Numbered from the stretch's first letter, positions 1 to 8,478 are shown. The stretch: DNA of 64,000 nucleotides from Mesobacillus persicus (GCF_900109925.1 NZ_FOBW01000018.1:1-64000); one strand, 5' to 3'. Program-made: numbers and translations. Notes: generated by a model not told the origin, from the letters alone.

Positions 1-95
1 AATAGAAGAAACATGATAAATATTGTTTGTTGACGCTTGTTTGTTTAGTTTTCAAAGAACAATTGTTTCAGCATCGCTCAGAAGCGACATCTATT
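1..95 (-). other. leader of an rRNA operon running off the left edge
   Basis: Read on the minus strand, positions 65-40 give GTTCTTTGAAAACTAAACAA, the boxA-like segment typical of Bacillus 16S rRNA leaders and spacers. It lies directly downstream of two strong consensus promoters. The 16S gene itself would start beyond position 1 and is not visible. The rRNA identity is inferred from the leader motif and the tandem promoters. Confidence 0.75.
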
Positions 96-124
96 AATAT
101 ATCATATCCATCTCGTAAAATCAA
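96..124 (-). promoter_or_regulatory. rRNA operon promoter P2 (sigma A)
   Basis: On the minus strand the -35 is TTGATT (124-119) and the -10 is TATATT (101-96), with a 17-bp spacer. It lies about 90 bp downstream of a second strong promoter, the tandem layout usual for Bacillus rrn operons. Confidence 0.8.
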
Positions 125-187
125 GTAGAATGTTTTTTTAATATAATTGATTTGATAAGACGTTGCTGTTGTTAACAGCGGATACTT

Positions 188-216
188 AATATATAACATA
201 ATGTTAAACTCGTCAA
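188..216 (-). promoter_or_regulatory. rRNA operon promoter P1 (sigma A)
   Basis: On the minus strand the -35 is TTGACG (216-211) and the -10 is TATATT (193-188), with a 17-bp spacer. It is the upstream member of the tandem pair that reads toward the left edge. Confidence 0.8.
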
Positions 217-382
217 TACTTTTAGTAGAAAAGTATTTCTTAGCGATACTTACCATTGCTGTCTGAAGCAGCTAAATTAGAATACCACCCTTTTAAAAGC
301 TAATCAATAGAAAAATATTACATTTCCAAAATCGAATAAGGAGACAGCCAAACGTTTGTATAGACCTTATTCCCATTAACAC

Positions 383-435
383 ACTAAAATAAACAAAACC
401 CAAGAGACAGCTATCAACTAGCTGGATCTCTTGGG
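383..435 (-). terminator. terminator of the M29 aminopeptidase gene
   Basis: A hairpin with arms CCCAAGAGA/TCTCTTGGG spans 399-435. On the minus strand it is followed by a T-rich run (398-383). It lies about 30 bp past the stop codon. Confidence 0.85.
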
Positions 436-463
436 CGTTAAACTTGTTTCTTCTATAGTAAAA

Positions 464-1705
464 TTAAATTGCCCAGTCCCCATTACGGAAGATTGGAACG
501 ATGGTACCGTCTATTTTAATGCCGTCAATATCCATCTTGTCAGAACCAATCATAAAATCAACATGAACGATGGATGTGTTCATGCCATTTTTCAACAATT
601 CTTCTTGGCTCATTTTCGTTCCGCCTTGAATCGTCGTTGGGTAAGCGGAACCTATTGCTAAGTGATTGGAGGCATTTTCATCGAATAACGTGTTAAAGAA
701 AGTCACTCCTGATTGAGAAATTGGCGAAGGATTTGGGACAAGGGCGACTTCACCTAAACCTGTTCCGCCTTCATTATCGAAAACCAATTTCTTAATGGTT
801 TCATCGCCTTTTTCAGCGGAAACCTCGATAATCTTCCCATCTTTGAAACGGACTTCAATCCCTTCAATTAATGTTCCCGCATAACTTAGAGGTTTCGTAC
901 TGCGAACTACCCCGTCCATGCGATGGGTATCAGGAGCCGAATACACTTCTTCAGTTGGCATATTGGCAATAAACTCTTCACCTTTTGGGTTTTTGCTTTC
1001 CGCACTACACCAAATATGATTCTTCGCTAATCCTAATGTAAGGTCTGTACCAGGTGCTGTGTAATGCAGCGCATCAAATTGCATTTCATTCAACTTGGCT
1101 GCTTTTTCGTTTAACGTTTTTTTATGCTCATCCCATGCGGCAATTGGATCTTCTTCATACACACGGCACGTTTTAAAAATTTGATCCCATAAAGCGTCGA
1201 TTTGCTCTTCTGTTGTTGCTAAGTCAGGAAATACTTTTGCAGCCCAACCAGCTCCAGCCGCTGAAGCAACCGTCCATTTCAAATCATCATTTTGCGTTGC
1301 CTTACGCTGAGCATGAAACGCTTGTCCGAATACCTTCTGATAGGCAGCAATTTTAGCTGGATCGACTTCATTCAATAATCCTGGGTCGCTTGATACAATC
1401 GATAGACGACTAACGCGATGGTTCAATACATGATCTTCGGACTCTTGAATTTCGTAGTCAGGGATGTTCGTAAGCACCTCTGTTGGCTGATGCAAGTAAT
1501 GAAGCTTGCTAATTTCATCATCAGACCATTTAACGATGACTTTTTCCGCACCTAGGGCATAGGCTTCTTGTGTGACTAAACGAGCTAAAGGAGCTTGATC
1601 AACTGAGATTGTCATTTTCACCCAATCACCAGCTTGAACATTGATTCCTTTGGATACTAAAAGTTTTGCATATTTATGTAGATTTTCTTTAAAGTTTCGT
1701 AGCAC
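464..1705 (-). CDS. ampS: M29-family metallo-aminopeptidase (AmpS/PepS-like)
   Basis: This is a 413-residue soluble dinuclear-metal aminopeptidase that removes N-terminal residues from peptides in the cytoplasm. The length is normal for the family. The C-terminal half holds the conserved metal-ligand segments of M29 enzymes: a Glu in NMPTEEVYSAPD, a Glu in FDNEGGTGLGEVALVP, the His in ASNHLAIG, and the HVD of HVDFMIG. The frame is open to a TTG at 1720, but that TTG lies inside the GGAGGT ribosome binding site. The GTG at 1705, 8 nt after GGAGG, is therefore the likely start. It is a single-gene unit closed by a hairpin terminator and lies next to an rRNA operon. The physiological substrate is not evident. 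Confidence 0.92.
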   Translation of the reverse strand: MLRNFKENLHKYAKLLVSKGINVQAGDWVKMTISVDQAPLARLVTQEAYALGAEKVIVKWSDDEISKLHYLHQPTEVLTNIPDYEIQESEDHVLNHRVSRLSIVSSDPGLLNEVDPAKIAAYQKVFGQAFHAQRKATQNDDLKWTVASAAGAGWAAKVFPDLATTEEQIDALWDQIFKTCRVYEEDPIAAWDEHKKTLNEKAAKLNEMQFDALHYTAPGTDLTLGLAKNHIWCSAESKNPKGEEFIANMPTEEVYSAPDTHRMDGVVRSTKPLSYAGTLIEGIEVRFKDGKIIEVSAEKGDETIKKLVFDNEGGTGLGEVALVPNPSPISQSGVTFFNTLFDENASNHLAIGSAYPTTIQGGTKMSQEELLKNGMNTSIVHVDFMIGSDKMDIDGIKIDGTIVPIFRNGDWAI

Positions 1706-1805
1706 CTTTTTTACCTCCAATTATGTAATTTCTAGTTATTATAGTAGCATAATTCAGGATAACCTCCTAAAGTTCACCCTTATCCTGCCTTTCTTTAGTA
1801 TGGAC

Positions 1806-2906
1806 CTAAATAGAAGAAAACCTTTGTTTCATTAACGCATCTAGTTGCTTGAATACCTTTTCGAGTAATTCCCTCGGCACAGTCTCATACAAATCTCCTA
1901 AGCTAACTTCGAAAGAACAGCTATTTTCATCAATTTCTTTTAAGTAACTCGTAAGACCAATTCCTGTTTGCTGTTGAACTTCAGTCAAAATAGGCTCGAC
2001 TAGCTCTTTTGCTTGATGGAAATGAACATGAAACATATTTGAAACAGGCTCAAGCGGCAAGGTAGAAATGCCATGACACGCATTATAAAACCCAGCGAGT
2101 TCTTTTGCCGCCTCATAATATAGTTCCATTTTATCTGCTCGTTGACGATAATAATAATCCGCAGAGAGAATATATGGATATAAGCTGATCAAATCTCCAC
2201 CATAGCGCCTTTTCCATACCTTAGAGTGTTTGATAAACTCCTTATCCCCAGCCAAAACCGCTCCAGCAATTCCACCTACCCCTTTATAAAACGAGATGTA
2301 GACGCTGTCAAAAAGGGCGCAAACCTCGGCGGCAGACTTCTGGTAATAAGGAAGGACTTCTAGTAATCGTGCTCCGTCTAGATGCAGCTTAATGCCATGT
2401 TCCTGGCAGTGTTTCGATATTTGTTCTAGCGTTTCAAAGCTCGGCAATTGCCCACCAATTTCACGCTGAGGCAATTCCAGTAAGATACTTGCGATTGGTT
2501 CCTCTATTCTCAAAACATCTTCGAGCTCGATAACTCGATTTTTCTCTGCAAGCAAAACCGTTTCAATCTTATGTAATTCTTTCAATCCATCTTCTTCGTG
2601 AATTTCTATATGACTTAACGGATGATAAGCTACTTTTCGCAAACCTTTTTCATCACACCAGATACGAAGGGCAATTTGCTGCGCCATTGTCCCACTAGGG
2701 AAGAATACCGCTTCCTCTTTGCCTAGGGTCGCTGCCATCTTTTCTTCAAATTCCTGGATGACCGCGCCCTCTCCATAATTATCACTTTCCAAATCACCAT
2801 CAATCGATTTAAATGCTTCCTTTAATACATGGATGTTACGTTCACCGTGGCCCGCCAACTTGTAATTACTATTTTTGAAAGTATCTTTTAAAGTGTTTTG
2901 TACCAT
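1806..2906 (-). CDS. threonine-aldolase-like PLP enzyme (beta-eliminating lyase family)
   Basis: This is a 366-residue fold-type I PLP enzyme of the beta-eliminating lyase/threonine aldolase family. Such enzymes typically cleave threonine or allo-threonine to glycine and acetaldehyde. The PLP-phosphate region PSGTMAQQ is near residue 73, LHLDGARL carries the Asp that contacts the pyridine nitrogen, and SFYKGVGG contains the Schiff-base lysine. The ATG at 2906 is preferred because a GGGGG Shine-Dalgarno sits 7 nt upstream; a TTG one codon earlier is less well placed. The exact substrate cannot be read from sequence, and related enzymes act on other beta-hydroxy amino acids. Confidence 0.85.
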   Translation of the reverse strand: MVQNTLKDTFKNSNYKLAGHGERNIHVLKEAFKSIDGDLESDNYGEGAVIQEFEEKMAATLGKEEAVFFPSGTMAQQIALRIWCDEKGLRKVAYHPLSHIEIHEEDGLKELHKIETVLLAEKNRVIELEDVLRIEEPIASILLELPQREIGGQLPSFETLEQISKHCQEHGIKLHLDGARLLEVLPYYQKSAAEVCALFDSVYISFYKGVGGIAGAVLAGDKEFIKHSKVWKRRYGGDLISLYPYILSADYYYRQRADKMELYYEAAKELAGFYNACHGISTLPLEPVSNMFHVHFHQAKELVEPILTEVQQQTGIGLTSYLKEIDENSCSFEVSLGDLYETVPRELLEKVFKQLDALMKQRFSSI

Positions 2907-2942
2907 CAAATATCCCCCTCTCCTCTATCAGATTATAACAAG

Positions 2943-2998
2943 AGGACGGTTCTTCGCGCTTCTTTTTCGTAGAAAAAGAAGTAGAAGAACCGTCCCCA
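2943..2998. repeat. R1 interspersed hairpin repeat, copy 1 (paired arms)
   Basis: The R1 core is GGACGGTTCTNNTGCTTCC or its complement. Here two arms face each other around a short loop, both with NN = TC. The inner ends have diverged (GCGCTTC and TACTTC). The copy begins 8 nt after the stop codon of the UspA gene. Confidence 0.9.
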
Positions 2999-3005
2999 AA
3001 ACGAA

Positions 3006-3443
3006 TTATTTTACCACCAAAACCGGGCATGTTGCCTTGTGTAGAACATGGTTGCTTACGCTTCCGAGGAACATTTCCTTTAGTCCACTCAATCCTCTGC
3101 TTCCAATGACGATGAAATCTGCATCGTTCACCCTTGCAAATTCTTCAATCACTTGTGCAGGATCCCCGTCTAACACATAGGTTCTCGTTTTATTCGGCAA
3201 GGACTCCAACTTTTGTTCAATTTCTTTTCGGATTTCCTGTGCGCCTTCATGTTGAAGTTCGAGCCTAGGTAATAAAGGAGTCATCGCAAGGGAAGCAGCT
3301 GGAATCTCCGGTTGGATAACCATCAAAACATTCACTTCAATTTTTTCATCTTGGGCTGCTAGTGTCATCGCCATTTCTAAGGCTTTTTTACTGGAATTCG
3401 AATGATCATAAGGAACCACCATTCTTGAACAAATCGCTAACAT
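3006..3443 (-). CDS. universal stress protein, UspA family
   Basis: This is a single-domain, 145-residue cytoplasmic universal stress protein. The C-terminal motif GSRGLSGLKEMFLGSVS matches the G-2x-G-9x-G(S/T) nucleotide-binding signature of the ATP-binding UspA subgroup, and the core strand VVPYDHSNSS carries the conserved Asp. Four ATG codons follow GGAGG directly (ATG at 3452, 3449, 3446 and 3443). The last one, with a 9-nt spacing, is given here; 3446 is equally possible. It is a single-gene unit whose stop codon is followed 8 nt later by an R1 hairpin, which may act as its transcript end. Its stress role is known only at family level. Confidence 0.9.
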   Translation of the reverse strand: MLAICSRMVVPYDHSNSSKKALEMAMTLAAQDEKIEVNVLMVIQPEIPAASLAMTPLLPRLELQHEGAQEIRKEIEQKLESLPNKTRTYVLDGDPAQVIEEFARVNDADFIVIGSRGLSGLKEMFLGSVSNHVLHKATCPVLVVK

Positions 3444-3862
3444 CATCATCATCCTCCAAATATAAACTTTTAAACTCATTTTATTCATCTGGTCTGATCA
3501 ATGGTGGGATAAAACTACATCTGTTTGTTCGGCTTAAAACCATGTCATCGTGTTTTTCGTTGGCTTTAGGCAATGGTCTCCTTAGACATCTTCCTCCCAT
3601 TTTGAACTTCGTTATAGTAACAACCTTTACACATATATTTTAGCTCTTTTTTATCTTTAATTGACTATTTAGATAATATTGTCAATAATCCGTCACTATC
3701 ATCGTTCAAACAATCTACATAATTTCATTCTTGCTAAGTTTTAAGACTACATTTATACAAGGTAACTAAATCTATTTCTTATCAAAAAAAAGATGGTAAA
3801 TACAGGTAAAAATTGTTATAATATTGAAATGAATAAGTCCATTAAATAAGGAGTGCTCATTG
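3444..3862. other. intergenic region, no gene seen
   Basis: This 419-bp AT-rich gap lies between divergent genes. A TATAAT at 3817-3822, about 40 bp before the next start codon, is a plausible -10 for the membrane protein gene, but its -35 is poor. No coding remnant or repeat was recognised. Confidence 0.5.
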
Positions 3863-4435
3863 ATGGTAACTCTTGAAGAATTACAGTCTGATATCATAAT
3901 AGAAGCCAAAAAAGGATATCCGATTTTGTTGTCAGGCTCAATTGTATTTTTGCTCTTTACTTTTCTCCCTTTTATCCTCCCGATGGAGCTAATTCATTTA
4001 ATTTGGATCTTTGGTTTAGGTGCCATCTTTCCCCTTGGGTTATTGCTCAGTAAGCTACTTGGTGTCAACCTTCTATCCACCAAAAACCCACTAGGTACGT
4101 TAGGAGGAATCGTTGCCGGACCACAAGCTTTCTACATACCCGTCTTTATTATCGTTTATATGCACATTCCCGCGTACCTTCCCTTTACCATAGGCTTACT
4201 TGGAGGATCGCATTTCCTTCCTTACATGTGGATTTATAAAAGTAAAGCTTATCTATTCGTTACCTTAGGTGTTTGCCTATCTGCAATGATTATTGGCGGA
4301 TGGATGGTCGATTACGCGTTTACTCTTGTACCGTTAGCTATTTCGATCGTGTATGGGCTTGGCGTAGTACTAATCTTAAAAGAACTCAAAACGGAAAGAA
4401 AAGAACTCACTCCTTCCAGTCAGCTAACCAGATAA
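3863..4435 (+). CDS. uncharacterised integral membrane protein (DUF7010-like)
   Basis: This 190-residue protein has about six hydrophobic segments (approximately residues 20-40, 45-65, 85-105, 108-125, 130-150 and 152-172) joined by short polar loops, with a charged C-terminal tail. The segment LGAIFPLGLLLSKLLGVNL followed by NPLG recalls the DUF7010 membrane family, but I could not confirm this. The ATG at 3863 lies 9 nt after AAGGAG and is preferred to the adjacent TTG. No catalytic motif is visible and no neighbouring gene suggests a role. A strong terminator shared with the converging gene follows. Confidence 0.75.
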   Translation: MVTLEELQSDIIIEAKKGYPILLSGSIVFLLFTFLPFILPMELIHLIWIFGLGAIFPLGLLLSKLLGVNLLSTKNPLGTLGGIVAGPQAFYIPVFIIVYMHIPAYLPFTIGLLGGSHFLPYMWIYKSKAYLFVTLGVCLSAMIIGGWMVDYAFTLVPLAISIVYGLGVVLILKELKTERKELTPSSQLTR

Positions 4436-4440
4436 AAAAA

Positions 4441-4486
4441 GACCGCCTTCCACTAACCTATACAGGCCCAATGGAGGCGGTCTTTC
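4441..4486. terminator. bidirectional terminator
   Basis: GACCGCCTTCCA (4441-4452) pairs with TGGAGGCGGTC (4472-4482). An A-run precedes it and a T-run follows, so it can serve the membrane protein gene and the converging SEC-C gene. Confidence 0.9.
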
Positions 4487-4541
4487 CTATTCCTGCATCC
4501 CCTAACAGGATCACTACTAATCATAAAAGCTGTCCACCTAA

Positions 4542-5705
4542 TTATTTCCCACAGCACTTTTTATATTTCTTCCCACTCCCGCATGAACATGGATCATTCC
4601 GACCTACTTTGTTGTCAATGCGAAATGGGCTCCCCACCCCTTCACTGCTCTCTTCACTTGTTCCTCTGAATTCAAGCTCTCTTCCAAGTGCTGCTTGTCG
4701 CCATTTCTCTAAGTCCGGATGTTCCAGCCCTAAGATTGTGTAATAACTATAAACGGTGTGCTCCATATCCACGAGCCCAGAAAAATACTCGTTTTCCATA
4801 TGGTCTTTAATCTCTGGTAGAGCTTCTACCGAAAATTGGTGGCAAAGTGCTTCAATCAAGACATCTTGACTGTCTAGTTCTTCTACCTGATGATAGGCGT
4901 CTTTTAACACTTGAACAGCAAGGTCCGATTTTATATTCTCCACGATTGAAGTCGCATAAATCGCGGATTCGTCTTTTAGTAAATAAGGTTTTACCTCCTT
5001 GACCACTTCATCGGATTGGAAACAAATTAAGGCAGCTGACACTTCTTCTAATAAAGTATCATCTTCGCGATCCAATAAGCGAGAAAGTGTTGGGATATAT
5101 TTTTCTAATTTTAATAAACCAATCATAAAGACGGTTAAAATCCCATTAAAAGAGAACCAATCTTTTTGTAACTCCTTTTGAAGCTCTCTGTCGATTTCAT
5201 CCTCAGTAATCCAGCCTTTATTTACGATACAGGCAGCCAGTTTTTTCGCTTTTATGTATTCTTCAGGCTGAAAAGAATCGGCCTGATCAAGGGCATTTAC
5301 GGCCTCTAGAAACTTTGGGTAGACTTCTTCTTTTGTTCCATTTACAAGTAACTCATAAAAGGGCCATACATCATTCGTCATAAACGGTTCCAGCTGGTCC
5401 TTATTTTTTAAAGCAAGTTCAGGTTCAATCTGACCTAACAAGCTTAACGCTAAAGGTAAATTGGACTGATCTACCCCAGGGATATTGTCAGTTAAAATCT
5501 TTATTGATTCATCATTAAACGATTGATGATCGATATAGACAAAAATCGAGGGTTGTTTTTCTTTATTTTTAAATGCCTCTCTTAATAATTCATTTGTCCA
5601 TTCTACCGGGAGATTCGGATAATCATGGATTGAACGAAGAACCGTCTCCTGAATTAACAGATCATCGCTGATTAAATGCGGTTGGATTTTTTCTAAAAAG
5701 GTCAT
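4542..5705 (-). CDS. SEC-C motif protein with HEAT-like helical body
   Basis: This 387-residue soluble protein ends in a SecA-type zinc-binding motif, GRNDPCSCGSGKKYKKCC (C-x-C-x8-C-C). The motif is normally used for Zn2+ binding and docking to ribosomes, SecB-like partners or other proteins. The preceding 340 residues are mostly amphipathic helices with repeated acidic and leucine patterns, which suggests a HEAT-like scaffold; no catalytic motif is visible. The ATG at 5705 has AAGGA 9 nt upstream. It is a single-gene unit that converges on the shared terminator at 4441. The function is unknown, and an adaptor or protein-quality role is only a guess from the motif. Confidence 0.85.
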   Translation of the reverse strand: MTFLEKIQPHLISDDLLIQETVLRSIHDYPNLPVEWTNELLREAFKNKEKQPSIFVYIDHQSFNDESIKILTDNIPGVDQSNLPLALSLLGQIEPELALKNKDQLEPFMTNDVWPFYELLVNGTKEEVYPKFLEAVNALDQADSFQPEEYIKAKKLAACIVNKGWITEDEIDRELQKELQKDWFSFNGILTVFMIGLLKLEKYIPTLSRLLDREDDTLLEEVSAALICFQSDEVVKEVKPYLLKDESAIYATSIVENIKSDLAVQVLKDAYHQVEELDSQDVLIEALCHQFSVEALPEIKDHMENEYFSGLVDMEHTVYSYYTILGLEHPDLEKWRQAALGRELEFRGTSEESSEGVGSPFRIDNKVGRNDPCSCGSGKKYKKCCGK

Positions 5706-5800
5706 GTACGTAATTCCTTTCTCTTTGCTATTGCTGATAATTTACCATATCCTTTATCTATAGGAAAGCAAGGCCTATCCAATTGTTTCCAAATTTAATT

Positions 5801-5901
5801 AACGGCTGCCAACAAGTTAACCCTGCGGTTACGGGACAGAGCTTCAACTCGCCCTGTAACTTTAAAAAGTTACCTCATTTCCAGAATGAGCGGTTGCCGT
5901 T
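5801..5901. other. compact multi-helix structured element of unknown function
   Basis: Five helices fit into 101 nt. A closing stem AACGGC (5801-5806) pairs with GCCGTT (5896-5901). It encloses TAACC/GGTTA (5818-5831), GGG-GAG/CTC-CCC (5833-5854), GTAACTTT/AAAGTTAC (5856-5873) and CTCATT/AATGAG (5874-5890). The folding is seen by eye only. It could be a leader RNA for dpaA, a small RNA or a mobile-element end. No known riboswitch consensus was recognised. Confidence 0.45.
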
Positions 5902-5974
5902 CCTAATATAGATGGTTATACATATCTTTTACTATATTCTATATTAGCTTGGTTTTCTTCGCCTATAAAATAAG

Positions 5975-6049
5975 TGTGAGTTATTTGAAGGCTGTGTTAA
6001 CCGGGTCTATGATTTCCGCTCCATTCAACAGTAAGTCAAACAACTCACA
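5975..6049 (+). promoter_or_regulatory. long inverted repeat in the dpaA 5' region
   Basis: TGTGAGTTATTTGA (5975-5988) pairs with TCAAACAACTCACA (6036-6049) with one mismatch, leaving a 47-nt loop. It ends 26 nt before the dpaA start and could be a leader hairpin or a protein-binding site. Its function is unknown. Confidence 0.5.
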
Positions 6050-6075
6050 GCCATTTTAAAAAAGGTGGTATCAGA

Positions 6076-6957
6076 ATGAAAAAGGATTTTCATTTATTGA
6101 TTTTAGGTGGCGATGTTCGCCAAAAGGAAGTTGCAAAGATCGTACATGAAAAGAACGTCCGCGTTTCTTTAGTTGGCTTTGATCAACTATCCGATCCTAG
6201 TATTGAAAAGATAAAATGCGATGCCCAAAACATCGATTACACGCAAGTAGATGCCATCCTTGTGCCGGTTTCTGGTATCGACCATGAAGGAACCATTGAA
6301 GCGCAGTTTTCACGTGAAAATATCCTTTTTACCAAGGAAGATTTATTCAAAACACCTGAACACTGTGTCGTCTACACTGGCATCAAAACACCGTATCTAA
6401 ACCAATTAGAGGATGGAACCGGAAGAAAAGTCGTTCCTTTATTTGAGCGGGACGATATGGCGATTTTCAATTCCATCCCCACCGCAGAAGGGACATTGAA
6501 GATTGCGATTGAACATACCGATTTTATGATTCATGGATCTCAAGTAATGGTTCTCGGCTACGGGAGAGTGGGAAAAACGATTGCACGACTGTTTGATGCC
6601 GTGGGAGCTAAAGTGTCTGTTGGGGCACGAAACGAGGCCGATTTGGCCCGAATCATCGAAGTGGGCTTAACCCCTATCCCGTTAAAAAATCTTGAAAACG
6701 AAATAAGTAAAATTGATATTTGCATCAATACGATTCCAAATAGGATCCTAACACCAGCGGTCCTTGATAAAATGGCCCAGCACGCCCTCATTATTGATGT
6801 TGCTTCTAAGCCTGGCGGCACCGACTTTCAATATGCTCAAGATATAGGTTTACAAGCATTATTGGAACTTGGCATTCCAGGCAAAGTGGCGGCAAAATCA
6901 GCAGGAGAAATTATTGCCAAGGTGCTAATTGAAATTTTAGAGGCCGATTTCACGTAA
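6076..6957 (+). CDS. dpaA: dipicolinate synthase subunit A, without an adjacent dpaB
   Basis: This 293-residue protein resembles Bacillus SpoVFA along its whole length. DpaA is the NAD(P)-dependent subunit of dipicolinate synthase, which oxidises dihydrodipicolinate to dipicolinic acid in the mother cell during sporulation. Visible markers are the N-terminal LGGDVRQ, FERDDMAIFNSIPTAEGT in the middle, a Rossmann glycine motif VLGYGRVGKT near residue 160, and DVASKPGGTDF near residue 240. The start follows AAAGGTGG by 7 nt. In most Bacillaceae dpaA is followed at once by dpaB and often asd, dapG and dapA. Here a terminator and an unrelated gene follow, so this is an orphan or duplicate copy. 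No clear sigma-K promoter was found. Confidence 0.92.
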   Translation: MKKDFHLLILGGDVRQKEVAKIVHEKNVRVSLVGFDQLSDPSIEKIKCDAQNIDYTQVDAILVPVSGIDHEGTIEAQFSRENILFTKEDLFKTPEHCVVYTGIKTPYLNQLEDGTGRKVVPLFERDDMAIFNSIPTAEGTLKIAIEHTDFMIHGSQVMVLGYGRVGKTIARLFDAVGAKVSVGARNEADLARIIEVGLTPIPLKNLENEISKIDICINTIPNRILTPAVLDKMAQHALIIDVASKPGGTDFQYAQDIGLQALLELGIPGKVAAKSAGEIIAKVLIEILEADFT

Positions 6958-7050
6958 GCAGCACCCCTAGGGAAATTCTTTAACCCGGCTCATATGAATG
7001 CTTTTCTAGACTTCCACTTTCACTGCAGCATGAACATAATCTTCATTATT

Positions 7051-7082
7051 GCTCCCGTTTTCATGATTGACGGGGGCTTTTC
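7051..7082 (+). terminator. terminator after dpaA
   Basis: GCTCCCGT (7051-7058) pairs with ACGGGGGC (7070-7077), followed by TTTT. It lies about 95 bp after the dpaA stop codon. Confidence 0.8.
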
Positions 7083-7290
7083 GTGTGAATCGGTGTTCAC
7101 TATTTATTTTTGCCTTTTAGGAATACCAAAGTTTCACACTCTTCTCAAAAATCTTTCACAATTTAGAGATATAATCCTGATTGGAAATTCTTGTTTTTTT
7201 ATATAATAGAAGTAAGAAAGCGATTACAATCAGCGACTATCATAGTACAAACTGAATGAAAACCAAATCCTAAAATAGAGGGTGATGAGA

Positions 7291-7473
7291 TTGGATTATA
7301 AAGAAGTTAGAGCTTATTTAGAGGAAATGAAACAAACCTTGGAAACTAAAATGACCGATCCTAGCCTCTCAATGGAAGAAAAGGAAGAGATCCGAAGATC
7401 CATTGGGAATTATGAATACATCATTGAATTAACGGATATGAATCATTTTGAACGTGGGTCAGTGAACCAGTAA
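7291..7473 (+). CDS. small conserved protein, probably DUF3896 type
   Basis: This 60-residue acidic protein is largely helical and has no Cys or membrane segment. The segments DPSLSMEEKEEIRRSIGNYEY and IIELTDMNHFERG look like the small Bacillus DUF3896 family, from memory and unconfirmed. The GTG at 7282 and ATG at 7285 overlap the ribosome binding site GAGGGTGA, so TTG at 7291 is the better start. A TATAAT (7202-7207) about 80 bp upstream is a possible -10. A terminator follows at 7501. The function is unknown. Confidence 0.75.
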   Translation: MDYKEVRAYLEEMKQTLETKMTDPSLSMEEKEEIRRSIGNYEYIIELTDMNHFERGSVNQ

Positions 7474-7500
7474 TAGTTTTCCGATTTAGTTAAATCATTT

Positions 7501-7534
7501 AGGAGCATGGCATCCCCCAGGCTCCTTTTTTATT
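7501..7534 (+). terminator. terminator after the small conserved gene
   Basis: AGGAGC (7501-7506) pairs with GCTCCT (7521-7526) and is followed by a T-run. Confidence 0.8.
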
Positions 7535-7622
7535 GGTTCCTTATAGCACTCTTCTGTCCCTAGTCAGTAAGACCAAAGGGCATCCTATCACAAATTAAAT
7601 TTTCAGGAATTGTAAGGCTATT

Positions 7623-8183
7623 TTATTTGGTAGCCTTTACAAAGAAATCAGTGTCTGTAAGCTGACAGGGATGAGAACTGTTTAGATCTTTTTTAAGAGA
7701 TTCAGATAGTCGGTCGGCATCGTAGGCACAAACGGAAGTGGTGTTCATTGAGGAAACCGTTTGATTGGCTACTTCTTCAAACTCTTTGATTTTACAAGTA
7801 ATTTCATCATCGTTTCCCCACTCGACATGGGCCCACGTACAAATAGTACCTCCTCTTTTCCTATAAGGTTCTAAGAGATCCGTAAAAGTTGAGATAATCG
7901 TGGGCGTATGAAAATCACCATGTGAAAAGTAAAAATCAAAATTATTTACATAGTTAATTAGCTTCTGCCCCTCCTCAGATATCTGCGAGTTTAGTTTCTT
8001 TTTGATTAATTGGAAAATCCTCTCGTTTTCTATTAATATGATAAAATTCCCCTGCTCAACCTCAGTTAAAATAAATGTGACGACATTTTCAATATAACAA
8101 TCTAGTTTCTCAAAACAATAAAGGATATGGTTGCATATTGGCTCCTGAAGTGGGTTAGCCAGTTGCCCTGATATTTTATTCAT
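7623..8183 (-). CDS. MEDS (DcmR-like sensory) domain protein
   Basis: This 186-residue soluble protein is made of a single MEDS domain, found in sensory or regulatory proteins such as DcmR and in stand-alone Bacillus proteins. Typical features are HILYCFEKLDCYIENVVTF near residue 20, a hydrophobic strand IILIENE, a central FYFSHGDFHTP and the CAYDADRLSE segment near residue 152. No DNA-binding or kinase domain is attached, so it probably acts through a partner. The ATG at 8183 has AAGGAG at good spacing. No terminator is obvious immediately downstream. The ligand is unknown. Confidence 0.7.
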   Translation of the reverse strand: MNKISGQLANPLQEPICNHILYCFEKLDCYIENVVTFILTEVEQGNFIILIENERIFQLIKKKLNSQISEEGQKLINYVNNFDFYFSHGDFHTPTIISTFTDLLEPYRKRGGTICTWAHVEWGNDDEITCKIKEFEEVANQTVSSMNTTSVCAYDADRLSESLKKDLNSSHPCQLTDTDFFVKATK

Positions 8184-8478
8184 TCTTGTTCTCCTTCTTA
8201 CCGATTGGACGTAGATCAGTTGTGTCTAATTTTTAGTTACTATTTCGGTATGGATTGCTGTGTTTCCTTCTTGACAGACCCAACCAACTTCATTTGCTTC
8301 TGTACAGCCAACTCCCATAAAAAGATAAACCGGTTAAAGTGGTTTGGAACCTTAACAATTGATGCCATCCACCTATTCATCCTAGGTTTAAAAATGATCA
8401 GCGTTCTTTCCTCTTGAATGTTATAATCAAAAGCATAAATGTGCATAATTTAAAACTATAAAAGTTGAGGATATCCAA
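8184..8478. other. intergenic region with a doubtful minus-strand reading frame
   Basis: A 68-codon minus-strand frame (8446-8240) reads as a plausible protein (starts MHIYAFDYNIQEE), but it has no ribosome binding site and no recognised family, so it is not called. A TATAAT at 8422-8427 could be the -10 for the hydrolase gene on the plus strand. Confidence 0.35.

Noticed and set aside
68-256. 62-codon minus-strand reading frame
   Set aside because: It overlaps the two rRNA-type promoters and has no ribosome binding site; the bases are explained by promoter elements.
5801-5901. tRNA or lysine riboswitch
   Set aside because: There is no T-loop GGTTCGAATCC or 7-bp acceptor stem, and no lysine-riboswitch consensus blocks.
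8240-8446. 68-codon minus-strand frame next to the MEDS gene
   Set aside because: Composition is acceptable, but there is no ribosome binding site and no recognised family. Left as a note in the intergenic entry.
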